In this document: one piece after another, positions 1 through 10,944 of the stretch
Numbering within the stretch: the first letter of the stretch is position 1
Layout: every line of letters starts with the position of its first letter
DNA from: Elephas maximus indicus
Taxonomy: Eukaryota; Chordata; Mammalia; Proboscidea; Elephantidae
Length of the DNA: 64,000 bases
NCBI RefSeq assembly: GCF_024166365.1
Contig: NC_064844.1
Location: 3,742,001-3,806,000, forward strand
Direction of reading: 5' to 3'
Made by a program: the position numbers and the translations under genes
The notes under the pieces: model-generated
Told to the model about the DNA's origin: nothing
What the model saw: the letters and a program-made list of their open reading frames with translations, nothing else
The model's database searches: none

Positions 1-1552
1 TTTTTGAGTTGTTCCAACAGGTTACTGGACCTAAGAAACAGACCGAGCTACAGGTGAATGGGGATGAGAGAGAGAAAAGGCTGGTACCACTGACCTAAAC
101 CTGGCTGAATGGGGATAAAAGAGAGAAGGTCTGTGAAGAGCAGCTGGGGTCTGGACTGACCAGGGAAGGGAAGCCGAGATATCCCAGGATGCAGACGATG
201 TGTGAAGTGAGATTTATTATCCACCATACATTTGACGTCAGAGGGGGGTGATCTTAGCCACCCTGAACTGGTTTGATGCCATACGGTCCTTATCAAATAG
301 ATATAGTTTAGAGTTGGTATAGCACTGCTGAGAAATACAGAGATCTCTGCTTCAATCTCTTACCTACCATAGACCCCTTTTGCAACATTTATGAGAGAGG
401 ACTTCTAAGCTCAGAGGCATTCTTGAACCCTTTGGTGACAATGGACATCTTCTCCTGGAGACTCAACTTCCATTCTCCATGTTACAAATTCTTTCATTAC
501 CCTGGAAATCTGCCTCTCCTACTTTTATCTTCTGGAGGGTTTGTCCACTGGAACAATCTAGAACAATACTTCTCCCTCTTCTTCATAACAGGCCTTCAAA
601 TATTTGAAGACAGTGATTTATGCTTAGATACATTTTTAATCAGCAACCGAGACTTCATTTTTGCTGTGATAAATACGATTCTGTTAGTAGTTTAAGCTAC
701 AATCTTGTAACAAGTGAGCCAAAAAGTATTCTAAGAAAAAAAGTTTTTAATGAAAAAGTGACACATTACCAAAAAGTTACTGAACATTTCTCTCTAGAAA
801 ATAAAATAACAGTTCCTTAGAACACATGCTGTGTTTCAAGAGAACTCTATAAATCACCCAGGCCCCCCTTTACATGAACGATTAATTTGCTAGTCTGAAG
901 TTGACTTGTCGAAGGTATTTTTAATCTATTATCAAAATGGAGTTTTCAGCCTGATTTATAGTAGATTAATCAAGATAGAATACGAACCGATTCTATGTTT
1001 CGTGAAGTTACAGTATATGAAATCTGATTCGGGTTATTGAACTGATTATTAATGAAGGGAATATGTATTGTGTATCAGAACCTAGAGTCAAAATCTGTTT
1101 GTCAGGGCTGACCCACCGGTTGCAAATGAACTTCCCCACCCACTTCCCACCCTAATAATAACAGAACGTACTCATCAATGACAAACCCAGTATTTCAGAA
1201 TACAAAATACCTGCTGTTTTTGAGGGAGCGCTTGTATTATCTGAAGTCCTAAAATCAAGAAGAATAACATAACACTAGGAAGGAGATTTAGTTTTCCTTT
1301 TTGTGAGTTTGCTTGCTTTCTATTGATGTGAAGGGCAGAGAGAAGTAACTACAGGCTGCCACTTTGTCTAAACTTAGAACATTTTGCACTTGAGGGCTAA
1401 GTGAATTCATCTCTTCCAATCATTGCTGTAAATAATACCTACTTTCCTGCCCATAAACCACTAACATCCTATTGTTTTCTATAAGGTAAGTCCTTAATCT
1501 TCCCATTATCAACTTTCCCACTTACCATAAAAGCCTCCCACCCAACCCTGTC
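1..1552. other. Unassigned noncoding sequence
   Basis: No gene, RNA or confidently named repeat seen. Near the left edge a GA-rich motif (tgaatggggat followed by agagaga) occurs at about 55 and again at about 106, an imperfect duplication with a period near 51 bp. This part may be the end of an old LTR. The rest is AT-rich, with short chance frames that have no recognisable protein signature. Confidence 0.4.
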
Positions 1553-2160
1553 TTTTTTTTTTTTTTAAACTGAGGTAAAATTTATATAGGGTTAAGTACA
1601 CAGGTCTTAAGAGTATACTTGGATTCGTTTTAATAATTGTATATATCTGTATTATCACCACCCCAGTCAAGACATAAATCACTTTTATCATCTAAGAATA
1701 TTCTTCCATACCCCCTTCCACTCAATCCCCACTCCCCCATAAGCAAACACTGTTCTAATTTCTATCACTATAGATTAGTTTCACAGGTTTTTCAACTCCA
1801 TGTAACGGAACTATGTTATCTTGTCAGGCTTCTTTCTTTCAAAACAATGTTTTTGAGTATACTCGTGTTGTTGGATGTACCATATAAGTATTTCTTTCCT
1901 TAATTTTGCTGGTTAGTAGTCCATTGAATGAATATACCACAATTACCCATTCTTGTGTTGGTGGACATTGGGTTGCTATCAACTTTCCATTACAAGTCTT
2001 TTATGGTGGATGTTAGTTTTCCTTTCTCTGGGTAGATACCTAGGAGTGAAGTTGCTAGGTCATAGAATAAGTGTACATTTAACTTTAAAGGAAATGCCAA
2101 ACAGTTTGTGCAAGAGTTTCAACTGCTCCACATATCCACCAAGATTGGTTTTGTGAAGCT
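1553..2160 (-). mobile_element. L1M-type LINE 3' end, antisense
   Basis: Begins with a poly(T) run at 1553-1566 (the poly(A) tail read in reverse). It then follows the familiar antisense 3' region of mammalian L1M elements, with phrases such as 'atagattagtttcacag', 'aatataccacaat' and 'gggtagatacctaggagtgaag'. It is heavily diverged and has no usable ORF. A possible continuation ('ttttccaaagtgg') appears at about 2442, after the SINE at 2181-2346. The subfamily is not assigned. Confidence 0.7.
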
Positions 2161-2180
2161 CCCACTCACCCCTCTTTTTT

Positions 2181-2346
2181 AAAGCCTACTGGTGTAGTAG
2201 CTAAGTGCTACGACTGCTAACCAAAAGGTTGGCAGTTTGAATCCACCAGGCACTCCTTGGAAACTCTATGGGCAGTTCTACTCTGTTCTATAGGGTCACT
2301 ATGAGTCAGAATCGACTCGACGGCAATGGGATTTTTTTTTTTTTTT
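2181..2346 (+). mobile_element. AfroSINE-type SINE, short form
   Basis: Shows the pol III type head (gtagctaagtgctacgactg, then box-B-like 'ggcagtttgaatcc'), the body 'ggcagttctactctgt', the tail 'actatgagtcagaatcgact' and a T-rich end. It lies inside L1M sequence, so it is younger than that element. Confidence 0.85.
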
Positions 2347-2538
2347 AACAGGCAGTTTCAACTAAATCAAGTTTCTTATATCACTCTCACATGTTCAATC
2401 ACCAGTTTTTATCTAAGGAAATGCTTTAACATTCCTGTCAGTTTTCCAAAGTGGTTTTACAGCTTCTGCCAGAAACATATGACAGTTTTAAATACTGGGA
2501 GTCCTGGCCTATTCATGTTGTTATTGACCCGTCCCTCT

Positions 2539-2559
2539 ACACACACACACACACACACA
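2539..2559. repeat. (CA)n microsatellite, short
   Basis: About ten AC dinucleotides lie immediately upstream of the next SINE. Confidence 0.95.
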
Positions 2560-2563
2560 TAAG

Positions 2564-2738
2564 GAAACCCTGGTGGCATAGTGGTTAAGAGCTACGGCTG
2601 CTAACCAAAGGGTCAGCAGTTCAAATCCTCCAGGAGCTCCTTGGAAACTCTATGGGACAGTTCTACTCTGTCCTATAGGGTTGCTATGAGTCAGAATCAA
2701 CTTGATGGCACTGGGCTTGGTTTGGTTTTTGTTTTGTT
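2564..2738 (+). mobile_element. AfroSINE-type SINE, short form
   Basis: A full short-form copy: 'ggaaaccctggtggcatagt' start, box-B-like 'agcagttcaaatcc', 'ctatgagtcagaatc' tail and a terminal GTTTT-rich run. Second SINE within 400 bp of the preceding one, in the same orientation. Confidence 0.88.
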
Positions 2739-2971
2739 ATGATCTAAAGGAATGTCAAATAAAATATTCCCAAAGGGAAATAAGTTATGATTCATGCTAC
2801 AGATAAAATTTGAAAACTAGGTGTTTGATGCAACCTGTCTAGGAACTTAGGCAGATTTGCCCAATTAGGAACTTGAGACACAAAATTTAAACAACTTTCC
2901 CAAGGGGACAAAAGCAGAATTGGAGCCCCAGTCTTACCACCTGGTCTGGCAATCTTACAATGGTTCCATAA

Positions 2972-3432
2972 TGACTTATTCATCTGCTAGGGTTCCCATA
3001 ACGAATTAACAGAAACTGGAGGGCTTAAAACAACAGAAATGTATTTTCTCACTATTCTGAAGGCTAGAAGTCGGAAACAAAAGTGATGGCAGGACCATGC
3101 TCCCTCTGAAGGGTCTACAGAAGAACACTTCCTTGCTGCTTTCTAGATTCTGTGGCTCACAACAACCCTCAGTGTCCCTTGGCTTGTAGCTGCATCACTC
3201 CATTCTCACATGACCATGTTCCTTGTGGGCCTCTTCCATGTCTTCAAATATCTCTTTATAAGAACACCAGTCATTGGATTTAGGGCCCACCTTTTTTAAA
3301 GTCTAGGAAGCCATTTTAACTTGATTACATCTGCAAGGCCCTATATATCCAAATGTCACATTCACAGGTACTGGGGGGTTAGGATTCTCAACATATATTT
3401 TTGAGGGAGGGACAAAATTTGGCCCACAACAT
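2972..3432 (-). mobile_element. MLT1A-like solo LTR (ERVL-MaLR), antisense
   Basis: Reads as the reverse complement of an MLT1A-type LTR: 'ggcttaaaacaacagaaatg', then 'agaacaccagtcattggatt', 'ttgattacatctgcaaggcc' and an end at 'ggcccacaaca'. The 8-bp word tgacttat occurs at both edges (2972-2979 and 3433-3440) and may be the target duplication, although MaLR elements usually make 5 bp. No internal retroviral region is present, so this is a solo LTR. Confidence 0.8.
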
Positions 3433-3440
3433 TGACTTAT

Positions 3441-4920
3441 ATTTTTGGTCCAAATAAAGGCTGACATTCTATTTTTAGGATTAAATTTAGATCCAAATTA
3501 TTTTTATAAGATTTTCTTCTCTGAAACCTAGCATCAAGTAGCTTATAATAACACTTTATATTGGTACCACAAATAGTATTTTGTGTTTATTTAATAATAT
3601 TTTCAGGAAACAAAATATTTTCTGAGAGCATAAGACATCTTTGGCCAACCTTATAAGTAGGAAAAGGTAATTTCCCCAAGTTTTTATAAAAGGAAAATAA
3701 AGTACAAAGAATAAAGTGATGTCTAAGATCAAGAAGAAAAAGCTCAGGCTTCCTACCTCAAAAGCCTAGCACCAAAGCAGACCGTTCCTTTCTGTAAAAA
3801 AAAAAAAAAAAATCTTTCTGTAGGACCCACTAAATGCTGACTATTTTTATATATACCATTGTGTTTGGCTTTTGAAAATGCATAATTGACCCAACTTTTG
3901 ACCAGCGCACATTTATTTCTGGAGCACTTTTACATGGGATGGTTATTAGCACGAGGCCGATGTGGCACAGATTACTTTTTTTAATCACTGCTCTCAGTGC
4001 CCAAGCATAGTATGCCTGCTCTGAGCGCTCCTCTCTCCGCATCTCTGTGAGGGTGACCTCACATCGGGCTTTTTGTGTGTGTCCCAGGTGGGGAGACGCA
4101 AACCGGCCATGCAAAAGGATAGATTCTGTATAGATCTATGTCAAAATCAATAATTTCTAAAGTTGAAAATTCAGTTTTAAAATTCTGCCCTAATACAAAG
4201 CACATTCAGGTTGCTGTAGATCAAAGAGTTTAACACATTTCAGATCTATAGGAGCTATAGAAAAAAATGGAAGAAATAAGGCTAGTTAACATTTTCTGAA
4301 AGGCCTTTTGGAGTGAGCAGACAAGGTTTATTTTCATGTTATGGAAACCTGGGTGGTTTGAAACCCAATTTGTTTCATTATATCATTTTTCTAATATTGT
4401 CTTTTCACATAGGTTTCCTCTAACTTTCACATTTTGTAACACTACGATTGGGAGTCATTTTTATAAACAATCAGATTTACCTTGGAATAACATGAATGTC
4501 TTTTATCTCAGGTACTGAAGCCACTTTACAAAACTTCTATCACCACAAGCTAAAAAAATCTATTATTTGTCTTAGTTAATATTTGAGTTTGCAGGAGGAA
4601 AATCATCAGTCAGCAGCAGCTGTGTGCTGTGTGTTAAATCTAGAGCTCACATTAGCCTATCAGGTATGCAAATATTTATATCTCGTTGACTAAGTAAACT
4701 GCTCAGCTCTGCAGGAATGATGGGTTTGTTTTGCAATACTATAAGTGACTCCCTTTTCTAATAATGGATTTTCTCATGATGAAATTCACACTTCTAGTTG
4801 GAATTTGTCTAGGATTTCCACCACAAAAAGTAGCCAAATCCTGATATACCTCCTGAAGAAGAAATCCGATTGGTAGATATGACAGGACAGAGGACCAATT
4901 GGATAGACCAAATACAGGAA
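3441..4920. other. Unassigned AT-rich noncoding sequence
   Basis: No gene or confidently named repeat. It contains a poly(A) run near 3796 and several short frames without protein character. A small cluster of CpGs lies at about 3950-4110. Confidence 0.35.
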
Positions 4921-4960
4921 AATATATATATATATACACACACACACACACGCATACACA
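4921..4960. repeat. (TA)n/(CA)n compound microsatellite
   Basis: A TA run passes directly into a CA run and ends at 'cgcatacaca'. Confidence 0.95.
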
Positions 4961-6177
4961 TTGCAATCTTGATCTTCAATTCTCAAATACACAAATGAAG
5001 ACAGACTTAGAAAGATGCAACATTTCTTTATAAATTTTAAAAAGCAAATCTATCAGGGTGTAATTGTTTGCATTAAGGAAAAAGGATTCAAGTCTTCTAT
5101 TTTGTAAAAGGTACCGTACTAATTTTAATCAATTCTCTGTTTCTGGAAATTTAGGGGTTTTTGTTTAATTGTTTTCTTATTTCATTTAAGTATATGTAAA
5201 TAATCCCACTGTAAATGTCCAAATACATAAAACTCTGTGTATCCATCCTGAGGAGTCCCATAGTTGGAATCGCTGAGCCAAAGGATATCAATATTTTAAA
5301 GATCTTGAAGCTTACTGACAATGGTTGGGGTCGTTTTTTAATACCTAAAAACCAGTTTCTTGGATTGTGAAATAAGACTTACATGGGAAGACAGTTATGA
5401 AGACTAGAGACAAAGAGCCTCAAAAATCACACTATAATGATTTTCTAAATTTTTCCAAAAATGTGGATTTATTCCTAGGGAAAATAGCTTTCTCTCTGGT
5501 TATCAATTTCCTGGATGAATTTTATTTTTCTCCTTTCTAAATGAGACACTTTTTATCCTGTCAAAGATGAACATCACCATGATTTGGACTGTATGGTCAG
5601 AGTAAAAACATTTTCACCCGCCAACAGTACTCGGCACTTAAGCATGTTTTCTTCTGCGTCACCATGTAACCTTAAGGCAGTTATTAATGCCACAATTCAC
5701 AGATGAAGAGATCAAGGTTGAGCGATCCACCCTAAGCCTCCCGGCAAGTCAGTGGCAGCTCCGCCCCGCTCCAAGTCCATGCTTCTCCCCTGCTAGGTCA
5801 CTGGCGGTGCACTGTGTAAGGAAGGAGGGACTGTCTGAAAAGGTCGTAAGAGACTTCATCATGAAGATCACATTTGAACTAAATCAAGCCAATAAGACAA
5901 GTAATAAAATTCTAAAAACAACAAACAGCAAGAACCGAAGCCTTGGGGTAGAAAATCATGTTGGTTGACTGAGTCTCTGCCTGTATCAGCCCGTCTCAGA
6001 TGACGTGGACATGTACACAAAAAGTTGCCACTAGCATGAAGGACATTCACGAGCAGGTAAGGCAAACAAGTTAGCAAAGTAGTTGTACTGTGTGGCACCT
6101 ACCATGAGAAAACCATGCCCAGGATGTTATCAGCATCGACCGCGGACACCTTAACCAGCCTGTAGAGAAGAGGGCCA
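4961..6177. other. Unassigned noncoding sequence
   Basis: Mostly unique AT-rich sequence. The frame at 5687-5968 (+) covers a slightly more GC-rich patch but has no recognisable domain and no splice context I trust. I treat it as noncoding. Confidence 0.35.
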
Positions 6178-6208
6178 TCGGGGTTGAGGCTTGAAGGATA
6201 AGTAACTG
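6178..6208 (-). mobile_element. L2-like fragment, left part
   Basis: The phrase 'ggcttgaaggataagtaact' resembles the antisense L2 pattern. The fragment appears to continue at 6618-6690 ('gagcatttcatgcag') after the L1 insertion, so the L1 would have interrupted an old L2 copy. Confidence 0.4.
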
Positions 6209-6219
6209 AAAGCTAAGCA

Positions 6220-6606
6220 TCTGACAAAGATTGGAGGAACCCCTGAAACTATGGCCTCCGGGACGCACTGTTAACGCAGAACTGAAACCATTCCCGAAGC
6301 CCACTCTTCACACAAAGATTACACAGGACTGCAAAACAAAAAATAATACATGTGAGGGGTGTGCTTCTTAGCTCAATCAGATACAGGAGACCAAATGGGT
6401 GGATCCTGTCAGGAGGCGGGATGAGAAGGTATAAAGGGACAGGAACTGGTTGAATGGACACAAGGAACTCGGGGTGGAGAGGGGGAGTGTGCTGTCACTT
6501 TCTTGGGACTGCAACTATTGCCACAAAACAGTATGTGTATAAATGTTTGTATGAGAAATTAGCTTGAGCTGTAAACTTTCACCTAAAGCACAATTAAAAA
6601 AAAAAA
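6220..6606 (+). mobile_element. 5'-truncated L1 3' UTR insertion with poly(A) and target duplication
   Basis: The segment ends in 'cacaatta' followed by a poly(A) run and is flanked by an 11-bp direct repeat aaagctaagca at 6209-6219 and 6607-6617. That is the signature of LINE-type retroposition. From memory, phrases such as 'actatggcctccgg' and 'gagaaattagcttgagctgt' match the 3' UTR of the lineage-specific L1 of elephants. No ORF is retained. Confidence 0.7.
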
Positions 6607-6617
6607 AAAGCTAAGCA

Positions 6618-6892
6618 GAGAAGTGTGCAGGTCAGAGCATTTCATGCAGAAGGTGGTGTTCGCACGCAAAGCTGTGAAGGCGAAAGTCAGCATCCACCAA
6701 CCAGCTGAGCGTTCAGAATTCCTGGAACCCAGGTGCGTTCATGGAGATAAAGTGAGACGATGTTGCGGTGCTGGCAGAGACAGACCACGATGTTTCCACA
6801 GCGCCATGCTAAGGACTTGAACTTCATCCTGAAAATGACTCCTTCTTTCACAGATACTGCTGAATCCTTTTGTTATAACTACTACTAAAACA
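6618..6892. other. L2-like tail then unassigned sequence
   Basis: The first 70 bp look like the continuation of the L2-like fragment. The remainder has no recognisable content. A 65-codon frame across 6623-6820 has no domain. Confidence 0.3.
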
Positions 6893-7002
6893 AATGGCAC
6901 AACAATGATGACTAACACCTAACAGGCTTTATATAAATAACTGATAATCCGTTCCTTAAAAACAACCCTATGAGGGAAATGTGGAGACACACGTAGCAAT
7001 CT
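6893..7002 (-). mobile_element. MIR fragment, antisense
   Basis: 'aacaaccctatgagg' next to spaced 'gataatccgt' recalls the antisense MIR pattern (tcatttaatcctcacaacaaccctatgagg). It is short and diverged, and truncated by the SINE that follows. Confidence 0.5.
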
Positions 7003-7108
7003 GTTCCCATAAAGATTGCAGCCTAGAAAACCCTACGGGGCAGTTCTACTCTGTCACATGGATCGCCATGAGTCGAAATTAACTTGATGGCACCTAACAA
7101 TAACAACA
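7003..7108 (+). mobile_element. AfroSINE-type SINE, 3' half only
   Basis: Starts within the body ('cccataaagattgcagcc'), continues through 'gggcagttctactctgtc' and the tail 'gccatgagtcgaaattaact', and ends 'cacctaacaataacaac'. The pol III head is missing, so it is 5'-truncated. The (AAC)n-like end resembles the RTE LINE end. Confidence 0.8.
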
Positions 7109-7139
7109 TGAGATTAAAAAAAAAAAATTATTATTATGT

Positions 7140-7805
7140 AGCAGTCATGGTGTTAGTCTCTAGGGATAGAAGAGTAAACCAGAATGTCCTGGATATTCAA
7201 GAGAGAAGGGGCATATTCAGATTTGCTTTTTAATGATGGCTCCAGCAAGGGTGGCGTGAAAAGGGTGATCCAGCAAAATGAAACTGGTTGTGAAATTTCT
7301 ACCATAACCCAGGCAAAATATAATGAGGGCCAGATTTAAGGCAGAGGTGGTTGGATGTGAGAGGAGGAAAGAGATTTGAGGACTACTTAAAAATAGGCTG
7401 TGGTTACCAATTAGACATGAAGGATAAGGCGAAGGGAGAAATCTAAGATATCAGCCAGGGTCGGACTTTGGCTTCTGGGTGGAGGTAGTCCTGTCCTCTG
7501 AGACAGACAAAGCAAGAGGAGGAGCAGATTTTGAGCAGGAAGGTGACGAGTCCAGCTGAGTCTGAAGCATCATGAGATGTCTAGGAGCAGTCCGGTAGGT
7601 GATTAATATGTGTGTGGGCTCTTCAGACTAGAGATACAGATCTGATGACATAGTTTTGAGGCAGTATGTCACAGTGTGTATGAAGTCATGAGTATGAGAA
7701 AACTGAGAGGAGGGGAGGGATGACATGAACTCTAACAACTGCTTAAGAGGCCATTGATCAATTCTCAGAAGTGCTAGTGTGCATATGGCAAGAGATCTAA
7801 AGCTG
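7140..7805 (-). mobile_element. Old L2-like LINE sequence, antisense
   Basis: Purine-rich sequence with 'ggcttctgggtggagg', 'attagacatgaaggata' and similar wording typical of antisense copies of an ancient L2-like LINE. Strongly diverged. Boundaries are approximate. Confidence 0.45.
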
Positions 7806-7828
7806 AGGAACAATAATGTGTATCCGCA

Positions 7829-8000
7829 GTTGCTGTTGTTAGGTGCTGTTGAGTCGGATCCGAGTCACAGCGACCCTGTGTACTACCAAATGGAACACTG
7901 TCCGGTCCTGCGCCATCCTCACAATTGTTATGCTTAAGCCCGTTGTTCCAGTCGCTTCATCAATCCATCCCATAGAGGGTCTTCCTCTTTTTCTATTTGG
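7829..8000 (-). mobile_element. RTE LINE 3' end, antisense
   Basis: Begins 'gttgctgttgttaggtgctg' and runs through 'ccggtcctgcgccatcctca' to 'agggtcttcctcttt'. It aligns by eye to the same region of the larger RTE remnant at 9749-10251. Only the extreme 3' end of the LINE is present, so the copy is dead on arrival. Confidence 0.82.
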
Positions 8001-9748
8001 AGTTAGACACAGGTAAGCAGATATTGAACCCATGTGTGGAAGTAAGCTTCCCTCTCTCCCCAAAAAATATGTGTGTATACGTATACAGAGAGAGAGAGGA
8101 AGGATGAAGATAGGATTATAGATACTGTGTTTATGTAGAACTCTAACTCTAATGAACTCTAATGAAGATATGATAAAAGTCTTCCACGTGCAAGAATAGG
8201 ACACGGCTTTGCGTTGATTCAATCATGCTCTTGGTCCCTTCTGTCCACTTTCAGATCAGATCACAGCACCCAAAAGCAAAAGCTGACTACAGCCAATTGC
8301 CATAACCTTAACCTCGGAACAGAGAGAAAATAATTGATTGGCACGAAGAATCAAACTCTTGGTCTTCTCATCATAAATAGCTAACCAGCTACAGACCCCT
8401 TTTCTAGACTCAACCCAAGTTTCTAGTTCAAATGCTCATTTCTTTCAACTCCTTTTGATATGCAAAGCAACCAGTTAAAGATTTTAATTGACATTTTCAA
8501 GAACAAGTCATTGAATCTCACTTGAAGTCTTCAAACTGAACTGGTATGTTGAAAATTAATCCTGTGGAAATTAGAAAAGCTTTATACATATGATGGGGGG
8601 AAAGGCAATCTTAGCTTTACTTATGCTGAAGGAAAAACAAAAAAAACTTTTTCTAGCATAAGTTTCTCCTTTTTAAGGAGAGATGATAGGTTAGAGGCCA
8701 TTTCCACAATTGCTTCTAATGCTGTTACCGCCTGAGAAATAATAAACCAAGACGCTCTTGGCTGATCTGTCAGCCACACTTTAATATACTATTCTACCAA
8801 GGTGAAATGTTTACGGTTCTTCAATTCATAAAGGAATAAACTTCTCACTTGTTATAGGCAAAATCATATATAAAACAATACTTACGATGCTATATAAACA
8901 ATGTTTTTTTTTTCTACTAGAGCAGAAGTACTGTATGGAGATAGTAATCAGCTGTAATTATTGCTTTTGAAAACTCAAGCTTTAAAATCCTCAAAATACT
9001 TGAAAAATAAATGCAGGAAGCCTCGTAAAATACATTTTCTCCATTCAACAAAGAAAAAAAAAAAATCAAACCAGTTAGGACACTCAAGTGTTATTTGCAG
9101 CAATCATGATAAGTCAATTTTGGCTTAAACCATGATTGTTATAAACACTCACAAAACATATTATTTACCAGATGGCAATCTTACTCAAGCAAACACATAA
9201 AACTTATGTTTCACTATTATCAAATAAGGATGAACTTGCCACTGGGATAACCTCCAGTAGTTAAACAAACGCATTTCTACAAGTGAGTGCCGTGGTTTCT
9301 ATCATTGGGTAAGTATATGGAGTCAAAGAATTATCTTAGTACTTCGCAGCACTGCCTTATGCTCAAGTAGCAAAGCTTGCAACAGAACGTATATGCAAAA
9401 TGGCATATTCTTGTCTGCGCTGGGACTTACGCTTCCAATTTCTTAGTAAAAAGACTATTTTATTGCATTTTAGTATTCAAAGAGGGAATAGTCAGAAACT
9501 ATGACCAAGTTAAAAAAATCTATACTGAATAATTATTAATTTACACCAGGAAATCTATAAAAAAGTTCTAAGACTTTCTTGCTACCACCCCCCAATACAA
9601 ATCAGAGTCTACCATAATAAAATTTATTATCTATCAGTACTATGTACAAGTTGTCCTTTATAAGTCAGAACGCCACAAACTAATATGCCCAGGTATTAAA
9701 AGTCTATTCGCGATGAACACCAGATTATTAATATAGACATAGATGATA
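8001..9748. other. Unassigned AT-rich noncoding sequence
   Basis: No gene seen. A small tandem duplication (aactctaatg twice) lies at about 8143-8163. 8700-9750 is AT-rich and largely free of recognised repeats. Confidence 0.35.
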
Positions 9749-10251
9749 CTGTTGTTGTTGTTTGGTGCCATCGAGTCAGTTCCGACTCATAGTGACCCTA
9801 TGTACCACAGAACTAAACACTGCCTGGTCCTGTGCCATCCCTACAATCATTGTTATGCTTAAGCTCATTGTTGCAGCCACTGTGTCAATCCACCTCCTTG
9901 AGGGTCTTCCTCTTTTCCACTGATCCTGTTTTTTTTTTTTTTTTTGTACTCTGCCAAGCATGATGTCCTTCTCCAGGGACTGATTCCTCTTGACAACATG
10001 TCCAAAGTATGTAAGATGCAGTCTCACCATCCTTACTTCTAAGGAGCATTCTGGCTGTACTTCTTCCAAGACAGATTTGTTCATTCTTTTGGCAGTCCAT
10101 GGTATATTTAATACTCTTCGCCAACACCACAATTCAAAGGCGTCAATTCTTCTTTGGTCTTTCTTATTCATTGTCCAGCTTTCCCATGCATATGATGTGA
10201 CTGAAAATACCATGGCTTGGGTCAGGCTCACCTTAGTCTTCAAGGTGACAG
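9749..10251 (-). mobile_element. RTE/BovB-like LINE remnant with readable C-terminal reverse-transcriptase region
   Basis: A 5'-truncated insertion flanked by an 8-bp repeat agatgata (9741-9748 and 10252-10259). On the minus strand a frame of 155 codons (10243 to 9776) shows the RTE-clade C-terminal signature. 'RRIDAFELWCWRR' lies near residues 31-43, 'PWTAKRMN' follows, then 'YFGHVVKR' and 'EKDIMLGRV', ending near 'HRVT'. This lies downstream of the polymerase catalytic motifs, which are absent along with the endonuclease, so no active enzyme is encoded. A 17-base T run at 9929-9945 reads as a lysine stretch within the frame and looks like a local homopolymer expansion. The 3' end, 'gactcgatggcaccaaacaa' on the minus strand, is shared with the SINE tails. 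Confidence 0.88.
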
Positions 10252-10259
10252 AGATGATA

Positions 10260-10757
10260 TAAATATAATAAATACAGGTATTAGTAAAGGCATAGGTATA
10301 GACATCTTAGTATGCTTGAAAATGGCCCTTTTTTATAACATAATGTTTTAAAAAATCACAGAGATTAAGTTTCAGAATTAGTTTCGATTGTGTTAAAACA
10401 ATTAAAATGAAATGAGGATCAACAGACTCTTTTGCCTATTTATTTGCGTCTTGACCACAAGCAATACCTGCAAACAAGCTGTGACTCAGAAGCCCCACTG
10501 CAACAGGAGGCAGACACTCCTTGAACCTGTGCAAGCACGATGTGGGCTCAGCGCTATTATGGCACTGGGAGCCGTGGGAATAACCAGAACGTGGGTCTAC
10601 GGACAGAAACGTCAGGACTATGGGCGACAAAATGACAGCTCTTGTCTGCTCACCTTCTCAGGGGCTCGGCAGCCAAAACACAAGCACTGTGGAGTGAAAC
10701 ACTACAGAGATTTATGCCCACAGGACAATAAAAAGTCCATATTGAATCTCTCTAGGC
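10260..10757. other. Unassigned noncoding sequence
   Basis: No named repeat or gene. A 155-codon frame starting at 10412 runs through this segment and into the SINE at 10765. Its C-terminal third is translated SINE, and the rest has no domain. Confidence 0.35.
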
Positions 10758-10764
10758 TACCTCA

Positions 10765-10937
10765 GGAAACCCTGTGGCGTAGTGGCTACGTGCTACGGCT
10801 GCTAACCAAAAGGTCAGCAGTTCATATCTACCAGGCTCTCCTTGGAAACTCTATGGGGCAGTTCTACCCTGTCCTATAGGGTCGCTATGAGTCGGAATCG
10901 ACTCGATGGTGCTGGGTTTGGTTTTTTTGTTTTAGAT
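10765..10937 (+). mobile_element. AfroSINE-type SINE, short form, with target duplication
   Basis: A complete short-form copy with the tail 'gagtcggaatcgactcgatg', flanked by tacctca at 10758-10764 and 10938-10944. The head is intact ('gtagtggctacgtgctacgg'). Confidence 0.88.
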
Positions 10938-10944
10938 TACCTCA

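Noticed and set aside
7839-8222. 127-codon minus-strand frame
   Set aside because: Partly translates the RTE 3' end fragment in a noncoding region. The rest is chance.
10412-10879. 155-codon plus-strand frame
   Set aside because: The last third is translated SINE and the first part has no domain. An opposing frame overlaps.
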